A DNA stretch of 64,000 nt from Rhizobium oryzihabitans (GTDB taxonomy: Bacteria > Pseudomonadota > Alphaproteobacteria > Rhizobiales > Rhizobiaceae), in NCBI RefSeq assembly GCF_010669145.1, contig NZ_CP048632.1, forward strand, positions 806,001 through 870,000, written 5' to 3'. The translations under genes and the position numbers were made by a program. Positions 42,093-51,896 of this stretch are shown here, piece by piece. The notes beneath the pieces are model-generated. The model did not search any database and was not told where the DNA came from. It saw nothing but the letters and a program-made list of their open reading frames with translations. How positions within the stretch are numbered: the stretch's first letter is position 1; each line of letters starts with the position of its first letter.

Positions 42093-43340
42093 ATGCTGGA
42101 TGCAAAGACGAGCACGCTACTGTGGGCGGCGGAAACGTTCACCCTTGCTGTGCTTTTGGGAACGCTGTGGCTGCACCGCCCTTCCCGCCAGCATAATCTC
42201 TACTTCGCCGCCGGCTTTCTCGCCACAGGATTCGGCACGGTGATGGTGGCGTTTCGCGGGGATATTTCCAGTTTTCTATCCATTCAGGTCGGCAATACGC
42301 TGGCGCTGTCCGCCTTCGGTTTCTGGCTCGCGGGCCTGTTATGCCTGGAGCAGCGGAAACTCGGCGGCTGGATTGCAATTCCGGCCCTGTTGTGGATCGC
42401 CGGAATGCTCGTGCCGCCCGTGCGCGAAGACATGGTCGCCCGCATCCTGCTCTATCATGCCAGCGCGGCCACGGGCTATTTCATGCTCGCCGGTGTCCTT
42501 CTGGCCAGCAGGGCGCGCACAACACGCAGCCGAAAGGTACTGGCCACGATCCTGATCCTGCAGGCTTTTGCCGGGGCGCTCGTCGCATCCATCGTCATCC
42601 CCGCCAATGCCGCGGTTCCCAACGCCATTCCCATGACGTCGGCGCTCTCCATTTCCGGCATGCTCGGCTTCACGGCCATCATCATGATCAGCGCCAAGAT
42701 CATCATGGAGGACACGGAAATTCGTCTTCACCGGCTCGCCATGACCGATCATCTAACCGGCGTTCTCAACCGGCGCGGTCTTCTGGAGGAATTCGACCGC
42801 ATCAAAAAGCGGTCGCCGGCCTCCGACCGCTATGTGGCGCTGGTGCTGTTCGACATCGACCACTTCAAGAAGATCAATGACAAATATGGCCACCAGTCCG
42901 GTGACGCGGTTCTCGTGCACTTCTGCACGATGGCGCAGCGCGTCATCGGCGATCGCGGCCTCTTCGTCAGGATGGGCGGTGAGGAGTTCGCGCTGGTGGC
43001 GGAAGTGGAAAGCCCTTCCAGCACGGTGACGCTGGCGGAAGCCATCCGCAGCAATCTGCGCCAGTCGAAGATCACTGCGCGTGGCGAAAGCATCGAGGTT
43101 ACGACGAGTGTCGGCATATCCGAAGCCACGATCAGGGATGCCGACCTGAGCGTGATGATGACCGAGGCCGACCGCGCGCTCTATGCGGCAAAAAAAGCCG
43201 GCCGCAACAGAACCGTCCTCCACGTCAATTCAGCCAATGTCGTCGTGCCCTCTCCTGACCGGGACGAAAACCCGATGGACAACAATGCCGACCGGCAGGT
43301 CGCTGCACTGAACCGGATATCGGCCATCGCCAGCCGGTGA
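42093..43340 (+). CDS. Membrane-anchored diguanylate cyclase (GGDEF)
   Basis: Synthesises c-di-GMP. 415 residues: six predicted membrane helices in residues 1-205, then a GGDEF domain at about 220-370. Active-site motif is GGEEF (in FVRMGGEEFALVAEV) with the metal Asp in LVLFDIDHFKKIND and the start signature TDHLTGVLNRRG. The inhibitory RxxD site that should stand five residues before GGEEF is replaced (GDRG at that place), so product inhibition is probably absent. C-terminal 40 residues are polar and unstructured. A structured leader lies upstream. No EAL domain. Confidence 0.93.
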   Translation: MLDAKTSTLLWAAETFTLAVLLGTLWLHRPSRQHNLYFAAGFLATGFGTVMVAFRGDISSFLSIQVGNTLALSAFGFWLAGLLCLEQRKLGGWIAIPALLWIAGMLVPPVREDMVARILLYHASAATGYFMLAGVLLASRARTTRSRKVLATILILQAFAGALVASIVIPANAAVPNAIPMTSALSISGMLGFTAIIMISAKIIMEDTEIRLHRLAMTDHLTGVLNRRGLLEEFDRIKKRSPASDRYVALVLFDIDHFKKINDKYGHQSGDAVLVHFCTMAQRVIGDRGLFVRMGGEEFALVAEVESPSSTVTLAEAIRSNLRQSKITARGESIEVTTSVGISEATIRDADLSVMMTEADRALYAAKKAGRNRTVLHVNSANVVVPSPDRDENPMDNNADRQVAALNRISAIASR

Positions 43341-43424
43341 CAAGGTAACCACACGGTGACAGTCAGAAAACACGATGAGGGGCTTTTTCATGCCCTTCCA
43401 AAAGCATCAAGTGCGGAATAAACC

Positions 43425-44678
43425 ATGGGCATGACAGCGACATTTCCCTTTCTCAAAATCGACCCTGCCACACGCCGCGTTTCGCTCAACGCCCGCGATC
43501 CGGCCTTCTACAACGACCCGAACCCGGTCTATGCCGCCCTGCATGCGGAGTGTCCCACCTTCTACTGGGAAGAACAGCGGCAATGGTTCTTCACCGGATA
43601 CGACCATGTCAGCGCCCTTCTGCGCGACCGCCGGTTCGGACGGCAGATCCTGCATGTGGCGAGCCGCGAGGAAATAGGCCTTCCCCAACCGCAGGACCAT
43701 GTGAAGCATTTTGATGCCGCCGAGCAGCATTCGCTGCTGGAACTGGAACCGCCGGAACACACCCGCCTGCGCACGCTCATCAACCGCGCCTTCGTGTCGC
43801 GGCATGTCGACAAGATGAAGCCGGAAATCGAGGAACTCGCCAACCGCCTGATCGACGCCTTCGAACGGAACGGCGAGACGGAACTCCTCTCTTCCTATGC
43901 CGACATCATTCCGGTGACGATGATCGCGCGGATGATCGGCATTCCCGAGGAGATGGGCCCGCAGCTGCTGAAATGGTCACATGCCTATGTCGGCATGTAC
44001 ATGTTCAAGCGCACCCCCGAGGACGAGCTTCTGGCCGACAAGGCGGCCCATGAATTCTCGGACTATGTGCGCAGCGTGATTGCCGAGCGGCGGGCGGAGC
44101 CGAAGGACGATCTCCTGAGCCACATGATCCACACGGAACATAAGGGCCAGTATCTCACCGACGACGAGCTCATCTCCACCACCATCGTTCTATTGAATGC
44201 CGGGCACGAGGCAACCGTGCACCAGATCGGCAATTCCGTGCGCATCATTCTGGAAAGCGGCATTTCCCCGGATGCCCTGTTCCACGACGAGACGGCCACG
44301 GAACGCACGGTGGAGGAGACGCTGCGCATCTGCGCACCCGTCCATATCTTCCAGCGCTGGGTTCTGGAGCCGGTCGAGATCGACGGCGTGGAATTCAAAC
44401 GCGGCGACAAGGTCAGTCTCATTCTGGCGGCAGCCAATCTCGATCCGGCCAAGTTCTCCGATCCGCTGGCCTTCAGGCCGGACCGGAATGAGGGCGCCAA
44501 CGTCTCCTTCGGCGCCGGCATCCATTTCTGCATCGGCGCGCCGCTGGCAAGGCTGGAACTGAACCTTGCCCTGCCGCTGCTTTTCAAACGCCTGCCTGGC
44601 CTGAAGATCGCCAAGCCGCTCAGGGTCAAGGATGTCTATCATTTCCATGGCCTGGAGCGGCTCGATCTCAGCTGGTGA
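43425..44678 (+). CDS. Cytochrome P450
   Basis: Heme monooxygenase of 417 residues, soluble bacterial class. I-helix oxygen motif NAGHEATVHQ, ExxR motif EETLR (in EETLRICAPVH), and the heme-binding loop FGAGIHFCIGAPLARLEL with the axial Cys. N-terminal region lacks a membrane anchor. It needs electron-transfer partners (ferredoxin and reductase), and none is encoded nearby. The substrate cannot be read from the sequence. A ribosome-binding site before ATG 43425 is poor; downstream genes run the other way. Confidence 0.94.
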   Translation: MGMTATFPFLKIDPATRRVSLNARDPAFYNDPNPVYAALHAECPTFYWEEQRQWFFTGYDHVSALLRDRRFGRQILHVASREEIGLPQPQDHVKHFDAAEQHSLLELEPPEHTRLRTLINRAFVSRHVDKMKPEIEELANRLIDAFERNGETELLSSYADIIPVTMIARMIGIPEEMGPQLLKWSHAYVGMYMFKRTPEDELLADKAAHEFSDYVRSVIAERRAEPKDDLLSHMIHTEHKGQYLTDDELISTTIVLLNAGHEATVHQIGNSVRIILESGISPDALFHDETATERTVEETLRICAPVHIFQRWVLEPVEIDGVEFKRGDKVSLILAAANLDPAKFSDPLAFRPDRNEGANVSFGAGIHFCIGAPLARLELNLALPLLFKRLPGLKIAKPLRVKDVYHFHGLERLDLSW

Positions 44679-44733
44679 CAGCCATTTCGGAAATGGCCTC
44701 CCCTAGCTGACGAATTTATGAATCATCCGGCCC

Positions 44734-45078
44734 CTACAGCCGGATGACATAATCCTTACGCGTCGTTTCCACGACCTCCCACGTGCCCGCAAAGCCCGGC
44801 CGCAGGATCAGCCTGTCGCCCGGCTTCAGGTGGCGCGGCTCGCCACCATCCTCGGTCAGGATCGAGTGGCCCTCCAGAATGCTGAAATATTCCCATTCGT
44901 CATAAACCACACGCCATTTGCCGGGCGTGGATTGCCAGATGCCGGCATAGATGCCGCCGGGCGCTTCCTCCAGATTCCATGTGGTGAATCTGGGATCGCC
45001 GGAAATCAGCCTTTCCGGCGCAGGCGCGCCGTGCTCCACCTCGGCCGAGACATCATCGAATGTCAGAAAATTCGTCAT
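44734..45078 (-). CDS. Cupin-domain protein (DUF861-like)
   Basis: 114 residues forming one small beta-barrel. The pattern GIWQSTPGKWRVVYDEWEYFSILEG (part: WRVVYDEWEYFSILEG) followed by HLKPGDRLILRPGFAGTWEV resembles the cupin_3/DUF861 family ((S)-ureidoglycine aminohydrolase-like fold). The usual metal His residues are not clearly present, so catalysis is uncertain. It starts 14 bases after the metY stop on the same strand, so likely co-transcribed with it. Confidence 0.85.
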   Translation of the reverse strand: MTNFLTFDDVSAEVEHGAPAPERLISGDPRFTTWNLEEAPGGIYAGIWQSTPGKWRVVYDEWEYFSILEGHSILTEDGGEPRHLKPGDRLILRPGFAGTWEVVETTRKDYVIRL

Positions 45079-45092
45079 AATGACCCCGGCCC

Positions 45093-46376
45093 TCAAATCT
45101 TCGAAAGCGATTGTTCGAGATCGGCGATGATGTCCTTGACGTCCTCGATACCGATCGACAGGCGCACAACATCCGGTCCGGCACCTGCCGCCGTCTGCTG
45201 TTCCGGTGTCAGCTGCGCATGTGTCGTGGAAGCAGGATGGATGACCAGCGAGCGTGTATCGCCGATATTGGCGAGATGGGAGAAAAGCTGCAGACCTTCC
45301 ACCAGCGCCTTGCCGGCGGCATAACCGCCCTTGATGCCGAAGGTGAAGACGGAGCCTGCTCCCTTTGGTGAATAATGCTGCTGGATGGCATAGTTGTCGC
45401 TGTCTTCCAGCCCGGCATAATGCACCCAGCCGACCTTCGGATGCGCCTTCAGCCATTTGGCGACGGCCAGCGCATTGTCGGAGTGGCGCTGAACGCGCAG
45501 CGGCAGGGTTTCTATGCCGGTGAGGATGAGGAAGGCATTGAACGGCGAGATCGCCGGGCCAAGATCGCGCAAGCCAAGCACGCGGCAGGCGATGGCGAAA
45601 GCGAAATTGCCGAAGGTCTGGTGCAGCACGACGCCTGAATATTCCGGACGGGGCTGGGAGAGCGCCGGATATCTGTCCGTCGCCGACCAGTCGAAGGTGC
45701 CGCCGTCGACAATGATGCCGCCCATGGAATTGCCATGGCCGCCGAGGAATTTCGTCAGCGAATGCAGCACGATATCCGCACCATGCTCCAGCGGCCGCAG
45801 CAGATAGGGGCTGGCCATGGTGTTGTCGACGATGAGCGGCAGGCCATGCCGGTGGGCGACATCGGCGATTGCGGCGATATCCACGAATGTGCCGCCGGGA
45901 TTGGCAAGACTTTCAATGAAGATGGCGCGTGTGCGCTCATCGATCTGCCGTTCGAAACTGGCCGGGTCGGTCGCATCGGCCCAGCGCACCTGCCAGTCGA
46001 AGCCCTTGAAGGCATGGCCGAACTGATTGATGGAGCCGCCATAAAGCTGGCGGGCGGAAATGAAGTTGTCACCATGTTGCAGCAGCGTGTGGAAGACGAG
46101 CAATTGAGCGGCGTGACCGGATGCGACGGCGAGTGCCGCCGTGCCGCCCTCGAGGGCTGCGACACGTTCTTCCAGAACCGCCTGGGTGGGGTTCATGATG
46201 CGCGTGTAGATATTGCCAAACTCTTTCAATCCGAACAGCGCGGCAGCGTGATCGGCATCACGGAAGGCATAGGCCGTCGTCTGATAGATAGGCGTCGCGC
46301 GCGCGCCGGTGGTCGGATCAGGCTGCGCGCCTGCGTGCACGGCCAGCGTTGAAAAACCGGGATTGCTGCTCGACAT
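45093..46376 (-). CDS. metY: O-acetylhomoserine aminocarboxypropyltransferase (sulfhydrylase)
   Basis: PLP enzyme that makes homocysteine from O-acetylhomoserine and sulfide in methionine biosynthesis. 427 residues, the long MetY type. Motifs: [45 protein letters not shown] (part: [20 protein letters not shown]), [20 protein letters not shown], and the PLP-binding Lys in [16 protein letters not shown]. Other Cys/Met-metabolism PLP enzymes share the fold; the length and the [10 protein letters not shown] segment favour MetY. A hairpin covers the ribosome-binding site. Confidence 0.93.
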   Translation of the reverse strand: MSSSNPGFSTLAVHAGAQPDPTTGARATPIYQTTAYAFRDADHAAALFGLKEFGNIYTRIMNPTQAVLEERVAALEGGTAALAVASGHAAQLLVFHTLLQHGDNFISARQLYGGSINQFGHAFKGFDWQVRWADATDPASFERQIDERTRAIFIESLANPGGTFVDIAAIADVAHRHGLPLIVDNTMASPYLLRPLEHGADIVLHSLTKFLGGHGNSMGGIIVDGGTFDWSATDRYPALSQPRPEYSGVVLHQTFGNFAFAIACRVLGLRDLGPAISPFNAFLILTGIETLPLRVQRHSDNALAVAKWLKAHPKVGWVHYAGLEDSDNYAIQQHYSPKGAGSVFTFGIKGGYAAGKALVEGLQLFSHLANIGDTRSLVIHPASTTHAQLTPEQQTAAGAGPDVVRLSIGIEDVKDIIADLEQSLSKI

Positions 46377-46383
46377 AATGTTT

Positions 46384-46404
46384 CCTCCAATGAAATTTTG
46401 GAGG
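46384..46404 (-). promoter_or_regulatory. Hairpin enclosing the metY ribosome-binding site
   Basis: CCTCCAA (46384-46390) pairs with TTGGAGG (46398-46404) over a 7-base loop. On the mRNA the 3' arm reads TTGGAGG, which is the Shine-Dalgarno sequence of metY (start at 46376). Possible translational control; no match to the SAM-II aptamer that often precedes alphaproteobacterial met genes is visible. Confidence 0.5.
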
Positions 46405-46449
46405 GATCATAATGCCTTGCCGCCAAATGATAAGTCCAATGTGTACCAA

Positions 46450-46884
46450 CTATCGCATAATATTGAGACGCGGATACTCAATTGCGGGGCAACGGTCCAT
46501 CACCACGTCTATGCCGTAGGCTTCGGCCTTGGCCGCGGCATTGTCGTCTCGCACGGAAAGCTGGCCCCAGATCACCTTCGGGCGCTGCGGCAGCAATATC
46601 GCCTCCTCGACGATTGCAGACAGATATTCCGGTGCGCGGAAAACATCGACCATATCCACCGGTTCGGGAATATCGGCAAGCCGGGCATGGACCTTCTGCC
46701 CCAATATCTCCTTGCCCGCCTGACCGGGATTGACCGGGAAAACGCGGTAACCCTTGGAGAGGAGAAAGCGCATCACGCCATGGCTCGGGCGGTCCGGGTT
46801 TGGCGAAGCGCCAAGCAAAGCGATGGTGCTGACATCCGTCAGGATTTTTCTGATGTAATCCGGCTCGTAAGTATCATGCTGCAT
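46450..46884 (-). CDS. CoA-binding (YccU-like) protein
   Basis: 144-residue Rossmann protein of the CoA_binding_2 family. Typical features: TIALLGASPNPDRPSHGVMRFL with the nucleotide-binding glycine (part: LLGASPNPDRPSHGV), YRVFPVNPGQAGKEILG, DMVDVFRAPEYLSAIVEEA (part: VDMVDVFRAPE) and the Cys in VVMDRCPAIEYPRL. Physiological role is unknown. It lies 70 bases upstream of metY in the same direction; this neighbourhood (CoA-binding protein then O-acetylhomoserine sulfhydrylase) is common in rhizobia as far as I recall. Confidence 0.9.
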   Translation of the reverse strand: MQHDTYEPDYIRKILTDVSTIALLGASPNPDRPSHGVMRFLLSKGYRVFPVNPGQAGKEILGQKVHARLADIPEPVDMVDVFRAPEYLSAIVEEAILLPQRPKVIWGQLSVRDDNAAAKAEAYGIDVVMDRCPAIEYPRLNIMR

Positions 46885-47787
46885 GTCAACTTATCCCTCT
46901 GGCACATCGGGTGATTTCAGGCCCCCAGCCCGCACTTCAGGTTGGAGAGCCACAGGAAGCGTCGCGTTTCCCGCATGAGCAATACTGGCGGTGTTCCCTG
47001 CGGCGGTCATTCACATCTAGGAAGCGCTGTCGCTCTCTTGAACCCCTGCCCGTCTGAAAATCATGACCACGCCGATGTTCCCCGCCTGAAACGGCAGATT
47101 TTTTTCACGCAAAATGATTTCACAAAAATGCGCCAACTGCAGTTGTATTGAGTATTTCAATCCAGTTTTCAAAATGGCGCGTATCGGAAGGAATGCTTGC
47201 GATAACAACATTTGCGTGCATTTAATGCGCACTTCGTGTCCTGTTTGTTTTCATTCCGTTCACCGATGAATTAGGCAAATCTAATTTTCAGAAAGTTATT
47301 CTGCAAATCTATCGATATCCAAATCTGAAACGTTGCAGTCAACCATTCAGTAAGTTCATGAAATTCCTTTTCAGTTTGGACATCAATACCGGCATTCAAT
47401 TGATACACCCTTGGGCCGGAAACCAATGCGAATTTCAGCCTGAAGAGGCGGCAAAAAAGACCATCTTTTGAGGAAAAAACGCTCCGCCATAGAGCGGCGA
47501 GCCGTGCATCCGACGCCGGTGCGGCTGTTTTGGGGATGAATTCATGAGCAGGGCCAGACATCGTGTGACGCAAAAGCCACCCGCCCTGCCTCGCAACATG
47601 CACAAATCCGAAACTTGACGCGTGTCGCAATCCGTAAAATGGCCGCAGCCTGCAAAGAGCAATCCGGCGGCTCCCTGCGCCCACTTTCAGACGATCAGCA
47701 TTGCGCATCACCTTCATCGAAAATGGATTCCGGTTTTTAAGCTGATGCTGTAGGTTGCCCAGAATAGCCCGCGAGCGAGTCTCTATT
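46885..47787. other. Long gene-poor stretch
   Basis: About 900 bases without a gene that I can support. The segment 47080-47480 is visibly richer in A and T than its surroundings. A minus-strand frame ending at 47271 lacks any recognisable motif and starts within a repeat, so I do not call it. The short palindromic repeat lies at 47705-47748. Confidence 0.5.
47705..47748. repeat. Short palindromic intergenic repeat, copy 2
   Basis: GCATCACCTTCATCGAAAA at the left, core GGATTCCGGTTTTT, right end GATGC. Shares core and ends with the copies at 36555-36598 and 59938-59985. Confidence 0.6.
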
Positions 47788-48624
47788 GTGACAATTGATA
47801 TTCTTTTTCTGGTGCTCCTGGGCGCGATACTGCATGCCGGCTGGAATGCACTGGTCAAATCCGGTTCCGACAAATCGCTCGATGCCTCGCTGATTGCCGC
47901 GGGGGCTGCAGCCTGCTCTTTGCCGTTTCTGCCTTTTCTGCCGTTTCCCGCGCCAGCGGCCATTCCCTTTCTGATCGCCTCGGCCTTTTTACAGTTTGCC
48001 TATTTCCGGCTTGTTGCGGCTGCCTATACGATCGGCGATATCGGCCTCGTTTATCCCGTCATGCGCGGGGTGGCGCCGCTCATCGTTGCGGCGACAAGCA
48101 GTCTTTTCCTGAGCGAGGTTCTGAGCCCGCTTGCGCTTGCCGGCATCGCCATCATATCCGGCGGCATATTGACGCTCGCCTTCGAGGCGCGGCGCGGCGG
48201 CGGCAAGGCGATCATCCTTGCGCTCATCAATGCCTTCGTGATCGCCTCCTACACCTTCGTCGATGGTGTCGGTGCACGGCTTTCCGGCAATGCGATTTCC
48301 TATACGCTGTGGATGTCGCTTCTACCGCCCGTGCTGCTGTTCGGTTTTGCTTTTTACCAGCGTGGAGCAAGTGCCGTCGCGGCGCATGTCCGGCGCAACT
48401 GGTGGCGCGGTCTGATCGGCGGTGGCGGCTCCATTCTCTCCTATGGGCTGGCGCTCTACGCCATGACCAAGGCCCCCGTCGCCGTCGTTGCGGCCCTTCG
48501 CGAAACCTCCATTCTGTTTGCGCTGGTTATCTCCGTCGTGATCCTGAAAGAACGCGCCAGCATCTGGCGTTATCTTGCCGGCGGCATCATCGCGGCAGGT
48601 GTTCTGGTCATGCGGCTGGGATAA
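47788..48624 (+). CDS. DMT-superfamily (EamA) transporter
   Basis: 278 residues and about ten membrane helices, two EamA repeats. I start at GTG 47788 (fMTIDILFLVLLGAILHAGWNALVK) because this is the usual beginning of the family; an upstream TTG at 47755 adds a basic tail. Conserved: HAGWNALVKSG in helix 1, YTIGDIGLVYPVMRGVAPL in the first repeat, ALRETSILFALVISVVILKE in the second. These are exporters of amino acids or other small molecules; the substrate is unknown. Single gene between non-coding regions. Confidence 0.88.
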   Translation: MTIDILFLVLLGAILHAGWNALVKSGSDKSLDASLIAAGAAACSLPFLPFLPFPAPAAIPFLIASAFLQFAYFRLVAAAYTIGDIGLVYPVMRGVAPLIVAATSSLFLSEVLSPLALAGIAIISGGILTLAFEARRGGGKAIILALINAFVIASYTFVDGVGARLSGNAISYTLWMSLLPPVLLFGFAFYQRGASAVAAHVRRNWWRGLIGGGGSILSYGLALYAMTKAPVAVVAALRETSILFALVISVVILKERASIWRYLAGGIIAAGVLVMRLG

Positions 48625-48787
48625 AATCGACCATGCAGGTGGGGTAAAATAATACCACACAAATAACCGATTGTTTTTATTGGTTTATTTTTACCGTCGT
48701 CCAAGTCCGCGATATTGACGCTTCATCCAGCACACCGTATAAGCGCGCCAGATCGGATTCCAGAAGGAATATGGTCATTTGCGGTCG

Positions 48788-48853
48788 CCTTCGGGTGACC
48801 AAACCAAGCAACAAGAAACGCCCGTATGCTCTTATTTAAAAGAGGATGACGGG
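48788..48853 (+). promoter_or_regulatory. Structured leader of rplM
   Basis: Two hairpins in the 5' region of rplM: GGTCGCC-TTCG-GGTGACC (48783-48800 region) and CCCGT (48821-48825)/ACGGG (48849-48853) around CTCTT (48829-48833)/AAGAG (48840-48844). Ribosomal protein operons are often controlled through such leaders; no known family recognised. Confidence 0.4.
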
Positions 48854-48875
48854 TCCACGTTAGAAAGTGAAATCC

Positions 48876-49339
48876 ATGTCTACTTTCGTTCAGAAGCCTG
48901 CTGAGGTGGAGAAGAAGTGGGTCATCATCGACGCCGAAGGCCTCGTTGTTGGTCGCCTCGCCACCATCGTTGCAACCCGCCTGCGCGGCAAGCACAAGGC
49001 CACCTACACCCCCACGTCGATGATGGCGACAACGTCATCGTCATCAACGCGGAAAAGATTGCCTTCACCGGCAACAAGTACTCCGACAAGAAGTACTACT
49101 GGCACACCGGTCACCCGGGTGGCATCAAGGAGCGTACGGCTCGCCAGATCATCGAAGGCCGCTTCCCGGAGCGCGTCGTTGAAAAGGCCATCGAGCGCAT
49201 GATCCCGCGCGGCCCGCTCGGCCGTCGCCAGATGAAGAACCTGCGCGTTTACGCCGGCTCGAACCATCCGCACGAAGCACAGCAGCCCACCGTTCTCGAC
49301 GTGGCCGCGCTTAACAAGAAGAACGTAAGGAGCGCCTGA
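48876..49339 (+). CDS. rplM: 50S ribosomal protein L13, frameshifted as sequenced
   Basis: Early-assembling protein of the large ribosomal subunit. From ATG 48876 the frame reads [22 protein letters not shown] and KHKATYTP, then loses phase; the second frame continues [20 protein letters not shown] (first half [14 protein letters not shown]) to the stop at 49339. The C run at 49009-49013 has five C; six would restore [11 protein letters not shown]. Corrected length is 154 residues, as expected. L13 is essential in most bacteria, so I regard this as a sequence error. rpsI follows by two bases. Confidence 0.95.
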
Positions 49340-49341
49340 TA

Positions 49342-49809
49342 ATGGCCGATCTTTCCTCTCTGAAAGACCTCGCCCCGGCATCGGAAGCTTCGGCTCCCGT
49401 GCACGTCCGCAAGGTTGATACCCTCGGCCGCTCCTACGCGACCGGCAAGCGCAAGAACGCCGTAGCCCGCGTATGGGTGAAGGCCGGTTCTGGCAAGATC
49501 ATCATCAACGGCCGCGATTTCACCACGTATTTCGCACGTCCGGTTCTGCAGATGATCCTCCAGCAGCCGCTGGTCGCAGCTGCCCGCTCCGGTCAGTTCG
49601 ACATCATTGCGACGGTTGCAGGCGGCGGTCTTTCCGGCCAGGCCGGTGCAGTTCGTCACGGTGTTTCCAAGGCTCTCACCTACTTCGAACCGGGCCTGCG
49701 CTCCGTTCTGAAGAAGGGAGGCTTCCTGACCCGCGACAGCCGCGTTGTCGAGCGTAAGAAGTACGGTAAGGCCAAGGCCCGCCGTTCGTTCCAGTTCTCC
49801 AAGCGTTAA
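49342..49809 (+). CDS. rpsI: 30S ribosomal protein S9
   Basis: 155 residues, small-subunit protein whose basic C-terminal tail reaches the P-site tRNA. Contains [22 protein letters not shown] (part: [13 protein letters not shown]), [19 protein letters not shown], and the invariant tail [17 protein letters not shown]. The N-terminal ~25 residues are an alphaproteobacterial extension. Usual rplM-rpsI operon; a strong terminator follows. Confidence 0.98.
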   Translation: MADLSSLKDLAPASEASAPVHVRKVDTLGRSYATGKRKNAVARVWVKAGSGKIIINGRDFTTYFARPVLQMILQQPLVAAARSGQFDIIATVAGGGLSGQAGAVRHGVSKALTYFEPGLRSVLKKGGFLTRDSRVVERKKYGKAKARRSFQFSKR

Positions 49810-49841
49810 TCGCTTATCCGAACTGTTCGTTCAGAACTTCG

Positions 49842-49870
49842 AAAGGCGGGGCTTCGGCTCCGCCTTTTTT
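49842..49870 (+). terminator. Terminator of rplM-rpsI
   Basis: 11-bp stem AAAGGCGGGGC/GCTCCGCCTTT (one G-T pair) with a TTCG tetraloop, followed by T residues; 33 bases after the rpsI stop. Confidence 0.9.
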
Positions 49871-49939
49871 CATTGTCTCCTCCCTTGTTTTTTCAGCAGG
49901 AAGACAGCAACCTCGGCGCAAATCGCAATGGGGTGATCA

Positions 49940-50893
49940 ATGCCGTCCAAAACCATCGACCATGCCTTTACCGCCGCAGCGCTGACATCGGCTGCCACCG
50001 ACCCGACCCATGCGGGCGTCCTTTCCTTCATGCGGCGCAAATATACCAAGAACCTCAAGGGCGTATCGACGGCCGTCTGGGGCATTCCTTTCGATGCGGC
50101 GACCTCCAACCGGCCGGGTGCGCGCTTCGGGCCACAGGCGATCCGCCGGGCTTCGGCAATTTTCGACAATGATCCGCAATATCCCTTCGCGCGCGATCTC
50201 TTCGCCCATATGCCGACCATTGATTACGGCGATTGCCTGCTCGACTACGGCAATCACTGGAAAACGCCCGACACGATCGAAAAGGAAGCGCGCCGGATCA
50301 TCTCCAAGACGGATTATCTGCTGACGCTCGGCGGCGACCATTTCATCACCTGGCCGCTTCTGAAGGCGCATGTGGCAAAGCACGGCCCAATGGCGCTGGT
50401 GCAGTTCGATGCCCATCAGGACACCTGGTTTGACGATGGCAAGCGTATCGACCACGGTTCCTTCGTGGCACGCGCCGTGCGCGACGGCCTGATCGATGCC
50501 GACCGCTCGATCCAGATCGGCATCCGCACCCATGCGCCGGAGGATTTCGGCATCCGCATTCTCCACGGTTACGAGGTGGAGGAGATGCGGGCAAGCGACA
50601 TCGCCTCGCTGATCGTCAAGCACACGGCGGGCATGCCAGCCTATCTCACCTTCGATATCGATTGCCTCGATCCAGCCTTCGCACCGGGAACCGGCACGCC
50701 TGTCGCGGGCGGACCGACCAGCGCCAAGATATTGTCCGTTCTGCGCAGGCTCGGTCAGCTCGATATTCGCGGTTCCGATGTGGTGGAAGTCGCGCCCGCT
50801 TACGACCATGCGGATATTACTGCCATTGCCGGAGCCACCGTTGCGATGTATATGCTTGGCCTGCGTGCCGAGCGGCTGGCGAAGGCTGGCTGA
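49940..50893 (+). CDS. speB: Agmatinase (ureohydrolase)
   Basis: Hydrolyses agmatine to putrescine and urea; arginase-superfamily enzyme of 317 residues. Two-manganese site motifs: [25 protein letters not shown] and [22 protein letters not shown] (part: [15 protein letters not shown]). [11 protein letters not shown] near the N-terminus is also typical. Agmatinase is the best call, but guanidinobutyrase and related ureohydrolases cannot be excluded from motifs alone. argC follows 70 bases downstream. Confidence 0.88.
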   Translation: MPSKTIDHAFTAAALTSAATDPTHAGVLSFMRRKYTKNLKGVSTAVWGIPFDAATSNRPGARFGPQAIRRASAIFDNDPQYPFARDLFAHMPTIDYGDCLLDYGNHWKTPDTIEKEARRIISKTDYLLTLGGDHFITWPLLKAHVAKHGPMALVQFDAHQDTWFDDGKRIDHGSFVARAVRDGLIDADRSIQIGIRTHAPEDFGIRILHGYEVEEMRASDIASLIVKHTAGMPAYLTFDIDCLDPAFAPGTGTPVAGGPTSAKILSVLRRLGQLDIRGSDVVEVAPAYDHADITAIAGATVAMYMLGLRAERLAKAG

Positions 50894-50963
50894 CACAGAA
50901 AACGGCACTTACAGAACTGATTCCGATTACCCTCGCAACCCTTTGAAAAGTCAGGACAAGGAC

Positions 50964-51896
50964 ATGACAGCGAAGATCTTCATCGATGGCGAACACGGCA
51001 CAACGGGTCTGCAGATCCGCACGCGCCTTGCTGATCGCCGCGATATCGAGCTGCTGTCCATTCCCGAAGCTGAGCGCCGCAATGCGGCGATGCGCGAGGA
51101 TATGCTCAACAACGCCGACATTTCGATCCTCTGCCTGCCGGATGATGCCTCACGGGAAGCCGTCTCGATGGTGGCCGGCAACAACAATGTCCGCATCATC
51201 GACACCTCGACCGCCTATCGCGTTCACAAGGACTGGGCTTACGGTTTTGCCGAAATGGACAAGGAACAGGGCGAGAAGGTCCGTTCCGCCCGTTTCGTCG
51301 CCAATCCGGGCTGCTATCCGACCGGTGCCATCGGCCTTCTACGTCCGCTGCGCGCTGGCGGCATCCTGCCGGACGGTTATCCCGTCAGCGTCAATGCGGT
51401 CTCCGGTTACACCGGCGGCGGCAAACAGATGATTGCGCAGATGGAAGACCAGAGCCGGGACGACGCGATCAGCGCTAACAACTTCCTCTATGGCCTGACG
51501 CTTACCCACAAGCACGTGCCGGAAATGACCATTCACGGCCAGCTCGACCGTGCCCCGCTGTTTGCGCCCTCCGTCGGGCGTTTCCCGCAGGGCATGATCG
51601 TACAGGTTCCGCTGTTTGCCGCCGACCTCAAGGAAGGCACGACCATCGAGACCGTGCATGCCGCCCTCACCGCGCACTATGCCGGGCAGGACATCGTCAG
51701 CGTCGTTCCGCTTGCGGAGAGCAAGGGTCTTTCCCGGATCGATGCCGAGGAACTGGCCGGTAAGGACACGATGAAACTCTTCGTCTTCGGCACGCCGGGC
51801 GGCGAGCACATCAACCTCGTGGCGCTGCTCGACAATCTCGGCAAGGGTGCATCCGGTGCGGCCGTCCAGAACATGGAATTGATGCTGTCTGCATGA
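50964..51896 (+). CDS. argC: N-acetyl-gamma-glutamyl-phosphate reductase
   Basis: Third step of arginine biosynthesis: reduces N-acetylglutamyl phosphate with NADPH. 310 residues from ATG 50964 (ribosome-binding site CAGGACAAGG), the short, type 2 family. Visible: [15 protein letters not shown] (NADP-binding loop), the catalytic Cys in [20 protein letters not shown] (part: [13 protein letters not shown]), and LTHKHVPEM, followed by [20 protein letters not shown] (part: [14 protein letters not shown]). The kinase gene downstream overlaps its stop codon. Confidence 0.96.
   Translation: MTAKIFIDGEHGTTGLQIRTRLADRRDIELLSIPEAERRNAAMREDMLNNADISILCLPDDASREAVSMVAGNNNVRIIDTSTAYRVHKDWAYGFAEMDKEQGEKVRSARFVANPGCYPTGAIGLLRPLRAGGILPDGYPVSVNAVSGYTGGGKQMIAQMEDQSRDDAISANNFLYGLTLTHKHVPEMTIHGQLDRAPLFAPSVGRFPQGMIVQVPLFAADLKEGTTIETVHAALTAHYAGQDIVSVVPLAESKGLSRIDAEELAGKDTMKLFVFGTPGGEHINLVALLDNLGKGASGAAVQNMELMLSA

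Noticed and set aside
46377..46450. SAM-II riboswitch before metY
   Set aside because: The pseudoknot arms and conserved bases of SAM-II could not be found; only a hairpin over the ribosome-binding site is present.
47271..47720. Minus-strand frame in the gene-poor stretch
   Set aside because: Starts within the palindromic repeat, has no ribosome-binding site and no recognisable motif.
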